Of a DNA stretch of 37,384 bases, positions 16,754-24,703 are shown piece by piece. The translations under genes and the position numbers were made by a program. How positions within the stretch are numbered: the stretch's first letter is position 1; each line of letters begins with the position of its first letter. Source of the DNA: a bacterium (lineage in GTDB: Bacteria > Bacillota > Sulfobacillia > UBA995); contig JAVHLP010000016.1 of assembly GCA_031082145.1 (NCBI GenBank), forward strand, positions 1 through 37,384, in the 5' to 3' direction. The notes beneath the pieces were generated by a model. The model was not told the DNA's origin. It saw only the letters and a program-made list of their open reading frames with translations, and ran no database searches.

Positions 16754-17308
16754 CTAGAAGATGTCGGGGATGGGAACGCCCTGGACGCCGATCCGGACGA
16801 CGGCCGCGATCAGCACGACCAGGAACACGAAGAACGCCCCCAGGGGGATGAGAACCACCGCCAAGGCCCGCCCGGTGGTGAGACGGTGGGCTTCGCGAAC
16901 CGCCAGCAGCTGCAGGACGAACACCCAGGCGAACAGGGCCAGCCGGGTTAGCGTCCCCAGCCAACCGGCGACCTGGGCCAGCAGGCCGGCGGGGGCGAGC
17001 AGGGCCGAGGGCACCTGGGCCAGGGCCAGGGCCGCCAGCAGGCCGCGGCCGTTACCACCGCCACCCAGGAGTTCGGCGACCAGGTTGAGCACGGCGGCCT
17101 GACCGAACAGGACGAGCAGGCTCGCCAGCAGGCCCACCAGGGTCAGGCCCAGCCTGTGGCCGGGGAAGCCGGCCAGCGAGGATGCGCCGGCGACGGCCAT
17201 GGCGGCCAGACCCAAGGTGAGCGGCAGGGCCAGGTGGCCGGCGGCCGCGCGGCGGAGGGTGGTCACGGGATCGAATAAGATGCCGGAGACCAGGTCAAGC
17301 GCTTTCAT
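16754..17308 (-). CDS. Yip1-domain integral membrane protein
   Basis: 184 residues. The start MKALDLVSGILFDPVTTLRRAA is typical of bacterial Yip1/DUF1282 proteins. About five hydrophobic helices follow (roughly residues 25-45, 55-75, 95-115, 120-142 and 155-178). The function of bacterial Yip1 proteins is not established. It overlaps the sppA stop by four bases (ATGA) and lies 12 bases from the carboxyltransferase gene, so alr-sppA-yip1-oadA may be one transcript. The pairing with sppA suggests a membrane role, which is inference only. Confidence 0.7.
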   Translation of the reverse strand: MKALDLVSGILFDPVTTLRRAAAGHLALPLTLGLAAMAVAGASSLAGFPGHRLGLTLVGLLASLLVLFGQAAVLNLVAELLGGGGNGRGLLAALALAQVPSALLAPAGLLAQVAGWLGTLTRLALFAWVFVLQLLAVREAHRLTTGRALAVVLIPLGAFFVFLVVLIAAVVRIGVQGVPIPDIF

Positions 17309-18219
17309 GGCCCCACTCCGGGGATCAGCGACTGGACCGACCGGGCCAGTGTATGCAGGGAACCGGCCAGGGTCTCGACCGCTCCCAGCAGGCGTTCCAG
17401 GGGGCGGCGGCGGCCGAGCTCACGCACCCTGTAGGCCCGGAGGCCGGCCAGGGCGGCCGCCTCTTCCACCGCCTGGGGGAAGTTGCCGGTGCGGTCGGCC
17501 AGGCCCAGGGCCACCGCCTGGCGGCCGGTGAAGACGCGGCCGTCGGCCAGTTCCAGCACCCGCTCCCGCTGCAGACCGCGGCCCTCGGCCACCACGTCCA
17601 CGAACTGCTCGTAGATATCGTCCACCATGCCCTGGAAGATGGCCCGTTCCTCGTCGGTAGGGGGACGCCGAGTAGACCCCATGTCCTTGTGGGGGCCGCT
17701 CTTGAAGATCTCGAACTCCATCCCCAGCATCCGGTAGAGTTCCTGCAGGGTCGCCGTCTCTATGTACACCCCGATGCTGCCGGTGAGCGAGCCGGGATTG
17801 ACCACCACCAGGTCGGTGAGACAGGCCACCCAGTAGGCGCCGGAAGCCCCCACGTCGGCTATGGCGGCCACCACCGGCTTACCGGCCTCGCGGAGACGCG
17901 AGACCTCGCGGGCGATCTCCTGGGCGCCGGCGGCGCTGCCGCCGGGGCTGTTGATGCGGAGAACCACCGCCCGGATGGAGGGATCGCGGCGAGCCTCCTG
18001 GAGGAGAGAGAGAATGCGATCCGATCCGGAGACTGACGTGAAGAAGTCCTGGGCCGATCCGCCGGCGGTAATGGCCCCCTCCAGCCGGATGACCCCTACC
18101 TCCGGGCCCCGCCCGGCCGCGGGTCCCCCGGGTCCGGCCAGGACCAGGACCAGGAGCGACGAGCCGACCAGGAAGATCAGGATCAGGGTGCCCAGGTTTC
18201 GCCGGGGCAAGCCTCCCAC
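17305..18219 (-). CDS. sppA: Signal peptide peptidase SppA (family S49)
   Basis: 304 residues, the single-domain Gram-positive form. One N-terminal membrane anchor (residues 9-28) precedes the S49 domain. RINSPGGSAAGAQEI is the substrate-binding strand region. DVGASGAYWVAC carries the nucleophile S126 and KSGPHKDMGSTRR carries the base K178. Their 52-residue spacing equals that of the Bacillus subtilis Ser/Lys dyad (S147/K199). It degrades remnant signal peptides and membrane peptides outside the membrane. The GTG at 18219 and an internal TTG are both preceded by GGGAGG-like sites, so the start could move by three codons. It lies nine bases after alr. Confidence 0.92.
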   Translation of the reverse strand: MGGLPRRNLGTLILIFLVGSSLLVLVLAGPGGPAAGRGPEVGVIRLEGAITAGGSAQDFFTSVSGSDRILSLLQEARRDPSIRAVVLRINSPGGSAAGAQEIAREVSRLREAGKPVVAAIADVGASGAYWVACLTDLVVVNPGSLTGSIGVYIETATLQELYRMLGMEFEIFKSGPHKDMGSTRRPPTDEERAIFQGMVDDIYEQFVDVVAEGRGLQRERVLELADGRVFTGRQAVALGLADRTGNFPQAVEEAAALAGLRAYRVRELGRRRPLERLLGAVETLAGSLHTLARSVQSLIPGVGP

Positions 18220-18228
18220 CTCCCGCCG

Positions 18229-19422
18229 TCAGGCTTCGCCGGTGACCGCCGCCGTCCCTGCCGCGACCGGGTCCCGGCTACCGGCGGCGAGGATGCCGGT
18301 CCCCGCCCGGAGGGCGGCCGGGCGCCCCCCCTTGAGGTAGAGGCGGGGAACCCGGGCGTTGACGGTGGTGCGCCGGGCGTGCAGGGTGACTTCCTCGCCC
18401 ACGGCCAGGCCGGCGAAGCCGGTGACGTCCACCACGGTGTGGGCCATGCCGGGACGTCCCACCCGGGGAGCCAGACGTCCCCGGATCTCCACCGCCCCGT
18501 TGGCCGGGGATAGCCGCATCCCCAGCCGGCCCAGAACCGCCCGGGCCAGGTGGCGGGCCAGGTTGCCGGAGCGTTCGAGGCGACCCAGGGGTTCCAGCCC
18601 CAGACCGTCGGCAAAGCCGGCCGGCACCACGGCCACCCGGCTGCCCCGGGGCAGCCGGCGTTCGCCGCCGTAGCCGGTGGCAGACCCGGGGAGGACGTCG
18701 TGCAGGGCGACCAGCCGGGCCCGCAGCCGCCAGGCCGGCCGCAGGTCGAGTCCGGGCCGGGGCCGCCCCTCGGGCCACAGCCCGTAGATGAGGTTGCCCG
18801 CCCGGACCAGGTCCAGGTGGGTGTCCGGGCAGAGCAAGATCGCGGCGCTGGCGGCGGCGTGGGCCAGCGGTGGCCGGCGGCCGAGGTCGGTCAACCGCTC
18901 CAGGAGGGACCGGAAGGGGGCGAAGCGCCGGGCCAGCAGGCGGGGGCGGTGAGCGCCGAGATGAGTGTAGACGCCCCCGGTGGCGGCTTCTTGCAGGATG
19001 GCCTCCGCCTCGCCGGGGGTCACGCCGAAGCGGCCGAAGCCGGTGTCCACCTTCAGGTGGCAGGCCGGGCCCAGGCGGCGGGCCACGGCGGCCCCGGCCG
19101 CGGTGGCGGTCAGAGCGTACTCGGGGTAGAGGTCCATCTCCTCTTCCAGCGGGGGGTTGAAGACGAGGATGGGAGCGTCCAGGCCCGCCTCCCGCAGTTC
19201 CATGGCTTCGGGGACGGTGCTCACGCCCAGCCAGCGGGCTCCGGCGGCGAGGGCAACGCGGGCCACCGTCACCGCTCCGTACCCGTAGGCGTCGGCCTTG
19301 ACCACCGCCATCAGCAGGGGCGGCCGCTCCCGGCCGGCGGAGAGGAAGAAAACGAGCTGGCGTACGTTGTGGGCGATGGCGTCGAGATCTATCTCCGCCC
19401 AGAGCTGTCCGGGGACCGGCAC
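18229..19422 (-). CDS. alr: Alanine racemase
   Basis: 397 residues, a standard Alr length. The N-terminal TIM barrel contains VVKADAYGYGA with K42 as the PLP Lys. The hinge carries GYGGERRLPRGSRV, whose Tyr is the second catalytic base, and VPAGFADGLG binds the cofactor phosphate. The C-terminal beta domain includes CATG-like DVTGFAGLAVGEEVTLHA. It makes D-alanine for peptidoglycan. The GTG start at 19422 has GGGGAGGGG six bases upstream. This ribosome site lies inside an inverted repeat (19424-19463) that could occlude it. Downstream sppA follows after nine bases. Confidence 0.93.
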   Translation of the reverse strand: MPVPGQLWAEIDLDAIAHNVRQLVFFLSAGRERPPLLMAVVKADAYGYGAVTVARVALAAGARWLGVSTVPEAMELREAGLDAPILVFNPPLEEEMDLYPEYALTATAAGAAVARRLGPACHLKVDTGFGRFGVTPGEAEAILQEAATGGVYTHLGAHRPRLLARRFAPFRSLLERLTDLGRRPPLAHAAASAAILLCPDTHLDLVRAGNLIYGLWPEGRPRPGLDLRPAWRLRARLVALHDVLPGSATGYGGERRLPRGSRVAVVPAGFADGLGLEPLGRLERSGNLARHLARAVLGRLGMRLSPANGAVEIRGRLAPRVGRPGMAHTVVDVTGFAGLAVGEEVTLHARRTTVNARVPRLYLKGGRPAALRAGTGILAAGSRDPVAAGTAAVTGEA

Positions 19423-19423
19423 A

Positions 19424-19463
19424 GGGAGCCCCTCCCCGGGCTAGGCTGCCGGCAGAGGCTCCC
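19424..19463 (-). promoter_or_regulatory. Inverted repeat spanning the alr ribosome binding site
   Basis: GGGAGCC (19424-19430) and GGCTCCC (19457-19463) are exact inverted copies, with further CCCGGG and GCCGGC palindromes between. On the minus strand one arm covers the bases just before the alr start. It could act as an attenuating hairpin between rpoE and alr or limit alr translation. There is no U tract for a classic terminator. Confidence 0.35.
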
Positions 19464-19465
19464 GA

Positions 19466-19840
19466 TCATTCATCCCAGTGTTCGGTGTCCTCGGACCACG
19501 CCTCTTCGCAGGCGCCGGAAGGTTCGGGATCCTCCGGCGGCAAGGCGTCCTCTTCGGGCCACTCCAGCCGGGGGGTGGCGGCGCGCTCGGGCCGGCGCCG
19601 GGGGGACCACTGGCGGAGGCCCCAGAGGCCGCCGCCGAGGTGTTGCAGGCGGCCGTCCAGGTTGATCTCGGTGTGGATGATGGCGGCGACCCTGGCGGGG
19701 GTCTCGGCCCGCACCACTCCCCGGGCCGCGATCAGGGGGAGCAGATCTTTGAACAGCATGGGCTTCCCGTTTTCGCGGAGCAGCGAGCAAGCCACGTCGC
19801 CGACGGTCTCCCTCGGGAGCTTCCAAGGCGCCTCGCCCAA
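19466..19840 (-). CDS. rpoE: RNA polymerase delta subunit-like HARE-HTH protein
   Basis: 124 residues. The N-terminal winged-helix HARE-HTH domain (about residues 8-78) includes GDVACSLLRENGKPMLFKDLL and ends LGGGLWGLRQW. After a basic hinge (SPRRRPERA), the C-terminal 40 residues are strongly acidic with many Glu and Asp. This matches the two-part design of the Firmicutes delta factor, which binds RNA polymerase and speeds promoter release and recycling. It is shorter than Bacillus delta (about 170 residues) because the acidic tail is short. The TTG start at 19840 has AGGTGAGG four bases ahead. A promoter lies just upstream. A DNA-binding HARE protein not attached to polymerase is the alternative. 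Confidence 0.78.
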   Translation of the reverse strand: MGEAPWKLPRETVGDVACSLLRENGKPMLFKDLLPLIAARGVVRAETPARVAAIIHTEINLDGRLQHLGGGLWGLRQWSPRRRPERAATPRLEWPEEDALPPEDPEPSGACEEAWSEDTEHWDE

Positions 19841-19874
19841 GGGACCTCACCTCGCAGGAACCATTTTCGCCGTC

Positions 19875-19903
19875 ATTGTACACCTGGCCAGGCCGGCGAG
19901 CAA
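19875..19903 (-). promoter_or_regulatory. Sigma-A-like promoter of the rpoE-like gene
   Basis: On the minus strand TTGCTC (19898-19903) and TACAAT (19875-19880) are 17 bases apart. The -10 is five of six to consensus and the -35 four of six. It starts inside the last codons of the metallophosphoesterase gene and would serve rpoE and perhaps alr-sppA. Confidence 0.6.
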
Positions 19904-19907
19904 GAGT

Positions 19908-21326
19908 TTATCGACCTACGTTCAGCAGCACCCGCTGCAGGGTGAAGCCGGCGCGAACCTTGTAGACCCGGATGGTATCGGCGGCCACCGCGACCGGTCC
20001 TTCCGGGGTGAACTCAACGTAGAGCAAGACCAGGCTCATGGGGATGTCGCCCCGGGCGGCGATCCCGCGGACGCCGGCCGCCCCGGCGGTGCCCGGGTTC
20101 ACGAGCACCGAACCTCCCGCTTCGCGGACGTTCAGGACGTGAAGATGGCCGGACACGATCACCGGGACCCGGCCGGCAAAGCGGTTGACGGTGGCGGGAA
20201 CGTGGCTGACCAGCAAGAAGGGGGGCTCGACGAGGCCGTCCAGCGTCTGTTCGATGGTGGCGGCCAGGCTCTCGATGCCATCCGGGGGGATGCTGGGGTC
20301 GCTGGTCCTGGCCCCCGGGCAGGCGAAACCCAGCACCGTCAGCCCGGCCACCCGGACGGGGCGGCCGTCGAGGACGATGATCCCCAGGTCACGCAGGCTC
20401 TCCAGCACCGGCGGGGCCTCGTGGTTGCCCGGGGCCAAGAGGTAGGGCACCCCGAGTTCGGCGATCCCGTCCACCAGCAGGGCCTCCAGGGGGCTGCCGA
20501 AGTCGGTCACGTCGCCGGCGTCCACCACGAAGTGGACGCCAAACGACCGGGCGACCTGGGCCATGAAGTCGACGGCGGCGGGATTGTTGTGGATGTCGGC
20601 CACCAGGAGCACCCGCACGTCGCCCCGCACCCGGCCCAGGGCCTCCAGGTCGTCCAGGCGCAGGAACATCTGGCGGAGGTTCTCGGCCAGGAACTGCAGC
20701 CGCTCGCCGAGCTCGCGGATGCGCACCAGCGACTCCTCAAAGACCCCTACCATCCACGGGGCCCCGCCGATGACACCGGTGTAGCGGGCGGAGGCGAAAG
20801 CCTCGCGGTCGTAGGTCAGGTGAGAGACGCCGAGGAGCAGGCCGATGACGAGCAAGCCCACCGCCGCCGCCCGGGCCAGGTCAGCCGGCAGGCGCCGGCC
20901 GGAGAAGGCCGCCCCCAGCACGCCGCCCAGCGCGGCCAACACCAGCACCCGGCCGACGAACCGGCGCACGATGGCCGCCACCACGGCCTCCACCCGGGCG
21001 GCCGGGTCATCGCCGGCCAGGAACGTCGCCAGGCCGTCCAGGTCCACCTGGTTCAGGCTAACCTGGAACTCCAGGGGGGTCATGTGGGTCTCCGCCTGGA
21101 TGCTGCCGACCGGCGGGATCAGGATGGTGGTCCGCCCCCGATCGAAGAGCCGCAGCCCCAGCCCCAACTCAAAGGCGTCGGTCTGGTAGCGGGCAGGGCT
21201 GCCCAGGGACACCAGTGCCACCACGCCTAACAGGGCAAAGAGGGCGAGCAGGCCGAGGTCGCCGGCGGAGGCGGGAGGGGGCCGCCGCGACCAGAGCGAC
21301 CGCAGGAAAGACCAGCGGTTGGCCAT
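19908..21326 (-). CDS. Membrane-anchored calcineurin-like metallophosphoesterase
   Basis: 472 residues. A first membrane helix (about 24-42) precedes an 80-residue beta-like region with an unassigned motif (IQAETHMTPLEF). Two more helices follow (about 122-142 and 148-165) with basic GRRLP between, so the catalytic domain is predicted outside the membrane. That domain (about 235-455) has the full metallophosphoesterase set: VADIHNN, DAGDVTD, GNHE, SHVP and SGHLHV. Substrate is unknown; lipid or nucleotide phosphodiesters are possible. ATG at 21326 has AAGGGGG just upstream. It is the last gene after argS, 30 bases downstream. The N-terminal region is not one I can name. Confidence 0.8.
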   Translation of the reverse strand: MANRWSFLRSLWSRRPPPASAGDLGLLALFALLGVVALVSLGSPARYQTDAFELGLGLRLFDRGRTTILIPPVGSIQAETHMTPLEFQVSLNQVDLDGLATFLAGDDPAARVEAVVAAIVRRFVGRVLVLAALGGVLGAAFSGRRLPADLARAAAVGLLVIGLLLGVSHLTYDREAFASARYTGVIGGAPWMVGVFEESLVRIRELGERLQFLAENLRQMFLRLDDLEALGRVRGDVRVLLVADIHNNPAAVDFMAQVARSFGVHFVVDAGDVTDFGSPLEALLVDGIAELGVPYLLAPGNHEAPPVLESLRDLGIIVLDGRPVRVAGLTVLGFACPGARTSDPSIPPDGIESLAATIEQTLDGLVEPPFLLVSHVPATVNRFAGRVPVIVSGHLHVLNVREAGGSVLVNPGTAGAAGVRGIAARGDIPMSLVLLYVEFTPEGPVAVAADTIRVYKVRAGFTLQRVLLNVGR

Positions 21327-21356
21327 TGCCCCCTTACTGTTAGCAGTGGCTCCCGT

Positions 21357-23012
21357 TCACATTCTCGCTGGCGCGCTGACCCCCAGCAGGCCCAGGGTGT
21401 TCCGCAAGGCGATCCCGGAGGCCTCGACGAGCGCCAAGCGGGCCCGGGTCAGGGCCGGGTCGTCACCCAGCACCCGGCAGCAGTCGTAGAATTTGTGGAA
21501 GGCGGTGGCCAGGTCGGTCGCGTAGCGGGTCAGGCGGTGGGCCTCCATCAGCTCGGCGGCCAGGGCCACCTCGGCCGGCAGGTCGGCCAGCTTGCGGGCC
21601 AGGGCGAGCTCGGCCGGATCGGTCAGCAGGCCGGTGTCCGGCCGGCCGGCGTCCCTCCCGGCCGCCTCGCGGAGGATGCTTGAGATCCGGGCGTGGGCGT
21701 ACTGCACGTAGTAGACGGGGTTCTCGGCCGCCTTCAGCCGCGCCAGGTCCAGGTCGAAGTCCATGGGGCTGTCGTGGGACCGCATCAGGAAGAAGAAGCG
21801 GGCGGCGTCGGTCCCCGCCTCTTCCAGGAGGTCCCGCATGAGGATGGTGACGCCCCCCCGCTTGGAGAGGCGGACCGGATCACCGCCCCGCAGGAGACGC
21901 ACCCACTGCACGGTGAGGATCTCCAGGGTACCCCGGGGATAGCCGAGGGACTCCAGTACCGCCTGCATGCGGGGGATGTAGCCGTGGTGGTCGGGGCCCC
22001 AGAGGTTGATCAGCTTCTCGTGCCCCCGGCGCAACTTGTCAACATGGTAGGCGGCGTCCGGCAGCAAGTAGGTGTACTCGCCGTCCGACTTCACCACCAC
22101 CCGGTCCTTGTCGTCGCCAAAGCGGCTGGAGGCGACCCACTTGGCGCCTTCGCGGGAGTAGAGAACTCCCCGGTCCTCGAGCAGGCGCAGGACTTCCTCG
22201 ACCGTTCCCGTGCGGCGAAAGGCCGCCTCCCGGAACCAGGTGTCGAAGCGGACACCGTAGGCCTCCAGCTCCTCGCGATGGGACTTGACCAGCCGGTCCA
22301 CGGCGTACTCGCGGAGGATGGCCAGCCGGCCGGGATCCTCCAGGACCCCCGGGCCCAGGTCCCGCAGGGCTTCGTCGGCCAGGTCGACCAGGTACTCACC
22401 GGGGTAGCCACCCTCGGGGATGACCGCCGGCCTCCCCAGCCGTTCCTCCATCCGGGCCTCGAGCGACCGCGCCAGCAACTCCACCTGGCGGCCGGCATCG
22501 TTCACGTAGTACTCCCGCTCCACCCGGTGGCCAGACCACTCCAGGGCGGAAGCCAGGGCATCCCCGACCGCCGCGGCCCGGCCCGCCACCAGTACCAGCG
22601 GCCCGGTAGGGTTGGCGCTGACGAACTCGAGCAGGACGCGCCGGCCCCGGCCGGCGTCGCTCCGCCCGTAGTGGCGGCCCAAGCGGAGCACCTGCTCCAG
22701 CGCTTGCCCCAGCCAGGCGGGGTCTAGCCGGAAGTTCAGGAAGCCAGGTCCCGCCACCTCCAGTTGCCGCACCCGGGTGCCGGTGGCGTCGAAGCGGCCG
22801 GCCAGGGCCTGGGCCAGGGACCGGGGAGACCGCCCCAGCCGGCCGGCCAGCGCGAGGGCGAGGTTGCTGGCGAAGTCGCCGTGTGCGGGATCCCGGGGCA
22901 CCTCCACGGTGGCGGGCGGCAACCCCTGGCCGGCTCCCATCTCCAGGGCTACCGCCCGGTCCAGGGCCTCCCGGAGTTCCCGCTGTACCTCGAAGATAAC
23001 CGGGGTCTCCAT
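21357..23012 (-). CDS. argS: Arginyl-tRNA synthetase with degenerate HIGH motif
   Basis: 551 residues, a normal ArgRS length. It has an N-terminal additional domain (about 1-110), class I Rossmann core, WGPDHHGYIPRMQAVLESLG, RLSKRGG in the KMSKS position, and a C-terminal anticodon-binding helical domain ending NTLGLLGVSAPARM. The unusual point is the HIGH region. After FVSANPTGPL the usual HVGHxR is V140-L-V-A-G-R145, so both histidines are missing although the flanks (RAAAVGDALA) are well conserved. The enzyme charges tRNA-Arg. It follows speB by six bases, at the end of an arginine/polyamine operon. ATG at 23012 has GGAGGT nine bases ahead. Family is certain; activity of this HIGH variant is the open question. 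Confidence 0.92.
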   Translation of the reverse strand: METPVIFEVQRELREALDRAVALEMGAGQGLPPATVEVPRDPAHGDFASNLALALAGRLGRSPRSLAQALAGRFDATGTRVRQLEVAGPGFLNFRLDPAWLGQALEQVLRLGRHYGRSDAGRGRRVLLEFVSANPTGPLVLVAGRAAAVGDALASALEWSGHRVEREYYVNDAGRQVELLARSLEARMEERLGRPAVIPEGGYPGEYLVDLADEALRDLGPGVLEDPGRLAILREYAVDRLVKSHREELEAYGVRFDTWFREAAFRRTGTVEEVLRLLEDRGVLYSREGAKWVASSRFGDDKDRVVVKSDGEYTYLLPDAAYHVDKLRRGHEKLINLWGPDHHGYIPRMQAVLESLGYPRGTLEILTVQWVRLLRGGDPVRLSKRGGVTILMRDLLEEAGTDAARFFFLMRSHDSPMDFDLDLARLKAAENPVYYVQYAHARISSILREAAGRDAGRPDTGLLTDPAELALARKLADLPAEVALAAELMEAHRLTRYATDLATAFHKFYDCCRVLGDDPALTRARLALVEASGIALRNTLGLLGVSAPARM

Positions 23013-23018
23013 CGCGTC

Positions 23019-23849
23019 TCAACCTCCAATGGCCAGCAGGGCCTCGCGGACTAGTTTGGCCGCCAGGACCGCGGCTAGGTCCCCGGGATCGGGAGCGACC
23101 TCCACCACGTCCAGCCCGACCACCCGCCGGCCCCGGAGAGCCCGGACCGCTTCGAGGAGCTCGGCGGCGGACGCCCCTCCCGGCTCGGGTGTTCCGGTAC
23201 CGGGGGCAAAGGCGGGGTCGGCCACGTCGATGTCAACGGTGAGGTAGACCGGCCGGTCCCCGGTCGCCTCCAGGACGGCCGCCAGCGACGGGCCCAGCCG
23301 GCCCGGCCATAGGTGGGTATGCTCGGCGGCGTAGGCCATCTCCTCCCGGGAGGCCGACCTCACCCCGAGCTGGTGCAGCGAGCGGGGCGGGATCGCCTCG
23401 GCAACCCGCCGCATGACGGTGGCGTGGGAGAGAGGCTGGCCCTGGTAGCCGTCCCGCAGGTCGGCGTGGGCGTCCAGCTGTAGGACGGCCAGGCCGGGGT
23501 GCCGGGCCGCCAGGGCCCGCACCGCTCCCAGGGTCACCAGGTGCTCGCCCCCCAGCATGACCGGGACTTGGCCACGGCCCAGGCTCGCCACCCATTGCTC
23601 GATGAAGGCGACCGCGGCGGCGGGGTCCTCCGGCAGGGCCAGGTCGCCGGCGTCGTGCAGGTAAAGGTCTCTCAGGTCGGCGTCCAGGTCGGGACTGTAC
23701 TCCTCCAGGACGTGGGAGACTTCCCGGATGCGCCCCGGTCCCCGGGCCGTCCCCTTGCGGAAGCAGGTGGTCACGTCCAGGGGAGCCCCAAAGAGGACCA
23801 GGGCTGCCTCCTGGAGGGGAGCCCGGGCGGCGATGAAACAGCTGTCCAC
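23019..23849 (-). CDS. speB: Agmatinase (ureohydrolase family)
   Basis: About 276 residues, typical of agmatinases. The binuclear manganese ligands are visible: GGEHLVTLG, QLDAHADLRDGYQ and DIDVADPAFAPGTGTPEPGG. It hydrolyses agmatine to putrescine and urea in the cytosol. The arginine decarboxylase two genes upstream would supply agmatine, and speE between them would use the putrescine. The start is GTG at 23849, with AAGGAG eight bases ahead that overlaps the speE stop. The frame is open much further upstream, but only as a shadow of speE. The GGEHL variant and short size favour agmatinase over arginase. Confidence 0.9.
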   Translation of the reverse strand: MDSCFIAARAPLQEAALVLFGAPLDVTTCFRKGTARGPGRIREVSHVLEEYSPDLDADLRDLYLHDAGDLALPEDPAAAVAFIEQWVASLGRGQVPVMLGGEHLVTLGAVRALAARHPGLAVLQLDAHADLRDGYQGQPLSHATVMRRVAEAIPPRSLHQLGVRSASREEMAYAAEHTHLWPGRLGPSLAAVLEATGDRPVYLTVDIDVADPAFAPGTGTPEPGGASAAELLEAVRALRGRRVVGLDVVEVAPDPGDLAAVLAAKLVREALLAIGG

Positions 23850-23854
23850 GTCCT

Positions 23855-24688
23855 TTACTCCTTGATGAGTTCTTCCACGAACCGGGGCAGCACGAAGACC
23901 GCTCGGTGCAGGGCGGCCGTGTAGTACCGGGTGGGCAGGCGGTCCGCCATCGGGCCGGGCACCGCCTCGTCCAGCGGGTCCCGCCCCAGCGAGCCCACGG
24001 TGAAGCTCCAGGACCAGTTGGAGTAGGTGGGAACCTTGGCCGTGTACAGCCGGGTCACGGGGAAGCTCCGGGCGATCCCCCGGAAGGCCTTGAGCGTGGT
24101 CTGAGGGGTCACCCAGGGACACTCGGTCTGGGCGGTGAACACGCCGCCGGGGGCCAGGGCCCGGGCCACGGCGGCGTAGAAGTCCTCGTGGAACAGCCCC
24201 ACCGCCGGCCCCACGGGGTCGGTGGAGTCGACCAGGATGACGTCGAAGTCACGGGCTTCGGCCATCCGCCGGATGCCGTCGGTGACGTTTATGCGCACCC
24301 GGGGATCGTCCAGGGCCCCGCTCAGGGTCGGCAGGTATTGGCGAGCGGCGGCGATCACCCGCTCGTCGATCTCCACCAGCTCGACTTCCTCGACCGCGGG
24401 GTGGCGCAGGATCTCCCGCACCGACCCGCCGTCGCCACCTCCCACCACCATGACCCGCCGGGGCCGGGGATGGGTGAACATGGGTACGTGGACCAGCATC
24501 TCGTGGTAGACGAACTCATCCTTCTCGGTCGTCTGGATGATGCCGTCCAGTACCAGCATCCGGCCGAACTCGAAGGTATCCAGTACGGCCAGTTCCTGGT
24601 AGGGAGTCTTCTCCCGGTGCAGCGTCCCCCTCACCCGCAAGCCCAGGGTGAAGTCAGGGGTATGGATCTCGGTGAACCACAGTTCCAG
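23855..24688 (-). CDS. speE: Spermidine synthase (polyamine aminopropyltransferase), apparent CTG start
   Basis: The Rossmann aminopropyltransferase core is complete: VLDGIIQTTEKDEFVYHEML, VMVVGGGDGGSVREIL for decarboxylated SAM, ELVEIDERVI, VDSTDPVGPA, and the C-terminal AKVPTYSNWSW. It makes spermidine from putrescine. The first conventional start is TTG at 24640, which removes the conserved opening LELWFTEIHTPDFTLGLRV that matches the MELWYTEKQT start of homologues. In frame before it are only CTG codons (24688 and 24682) and then the pdaD stop, so CTG at 24688 is inferred; GGAGG lies eight bases upstream. Length from there is 277 residues. Both operon neighbours fit the polyamine pathway. 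Confidence 0.9.
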   Translation of the reverse strand: MELWFTEIHTPDFTLGLRVRGTLHREKTPYQELAVLDTFEFGRMLVLDGIIQTTEKDEFVYHEMLVHVPMFTHPRPRRVMVVGGGDGGSVREILRHPAVEEVELVEIDERVIAAARQYLPTLSGALDDPRVRINVTDGIRRMAEARDFDVILVDSTDPVGPAVGLFHEDFYAAVARALAPGGVFTAQTECPWVTPQTTLKAFRGIARSFPVTRLYTAKVPTYSNWSWSFTVGSLGRDPLDEAVPGPMADRLPTRYYTAALHRAVFVLPRFVEELIKE

Positions 24689-24703
24689 CGCTCCCGCCTC
24701 CCC

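Noticed and set aside
15236-16951. 571-residue open frame on the plus strand
   Set aside because: It is antisense to the carboxyltransferase gene, which has all its motifs. The antisense product is Gly/His/Gln-rich and low in complexity, as expected from high G+C codon use.
19485-21230. 581-residue open frame on the plus strand
   Set aside because: It is antisense to rpoE and the metallophosphoesterase and has the same biased composition with no domain or ribosome site.
21693-22727. 344-residue open frame on the plus strand
   Set aside because: It is the complement of argS, which has clear synthetase motifs.
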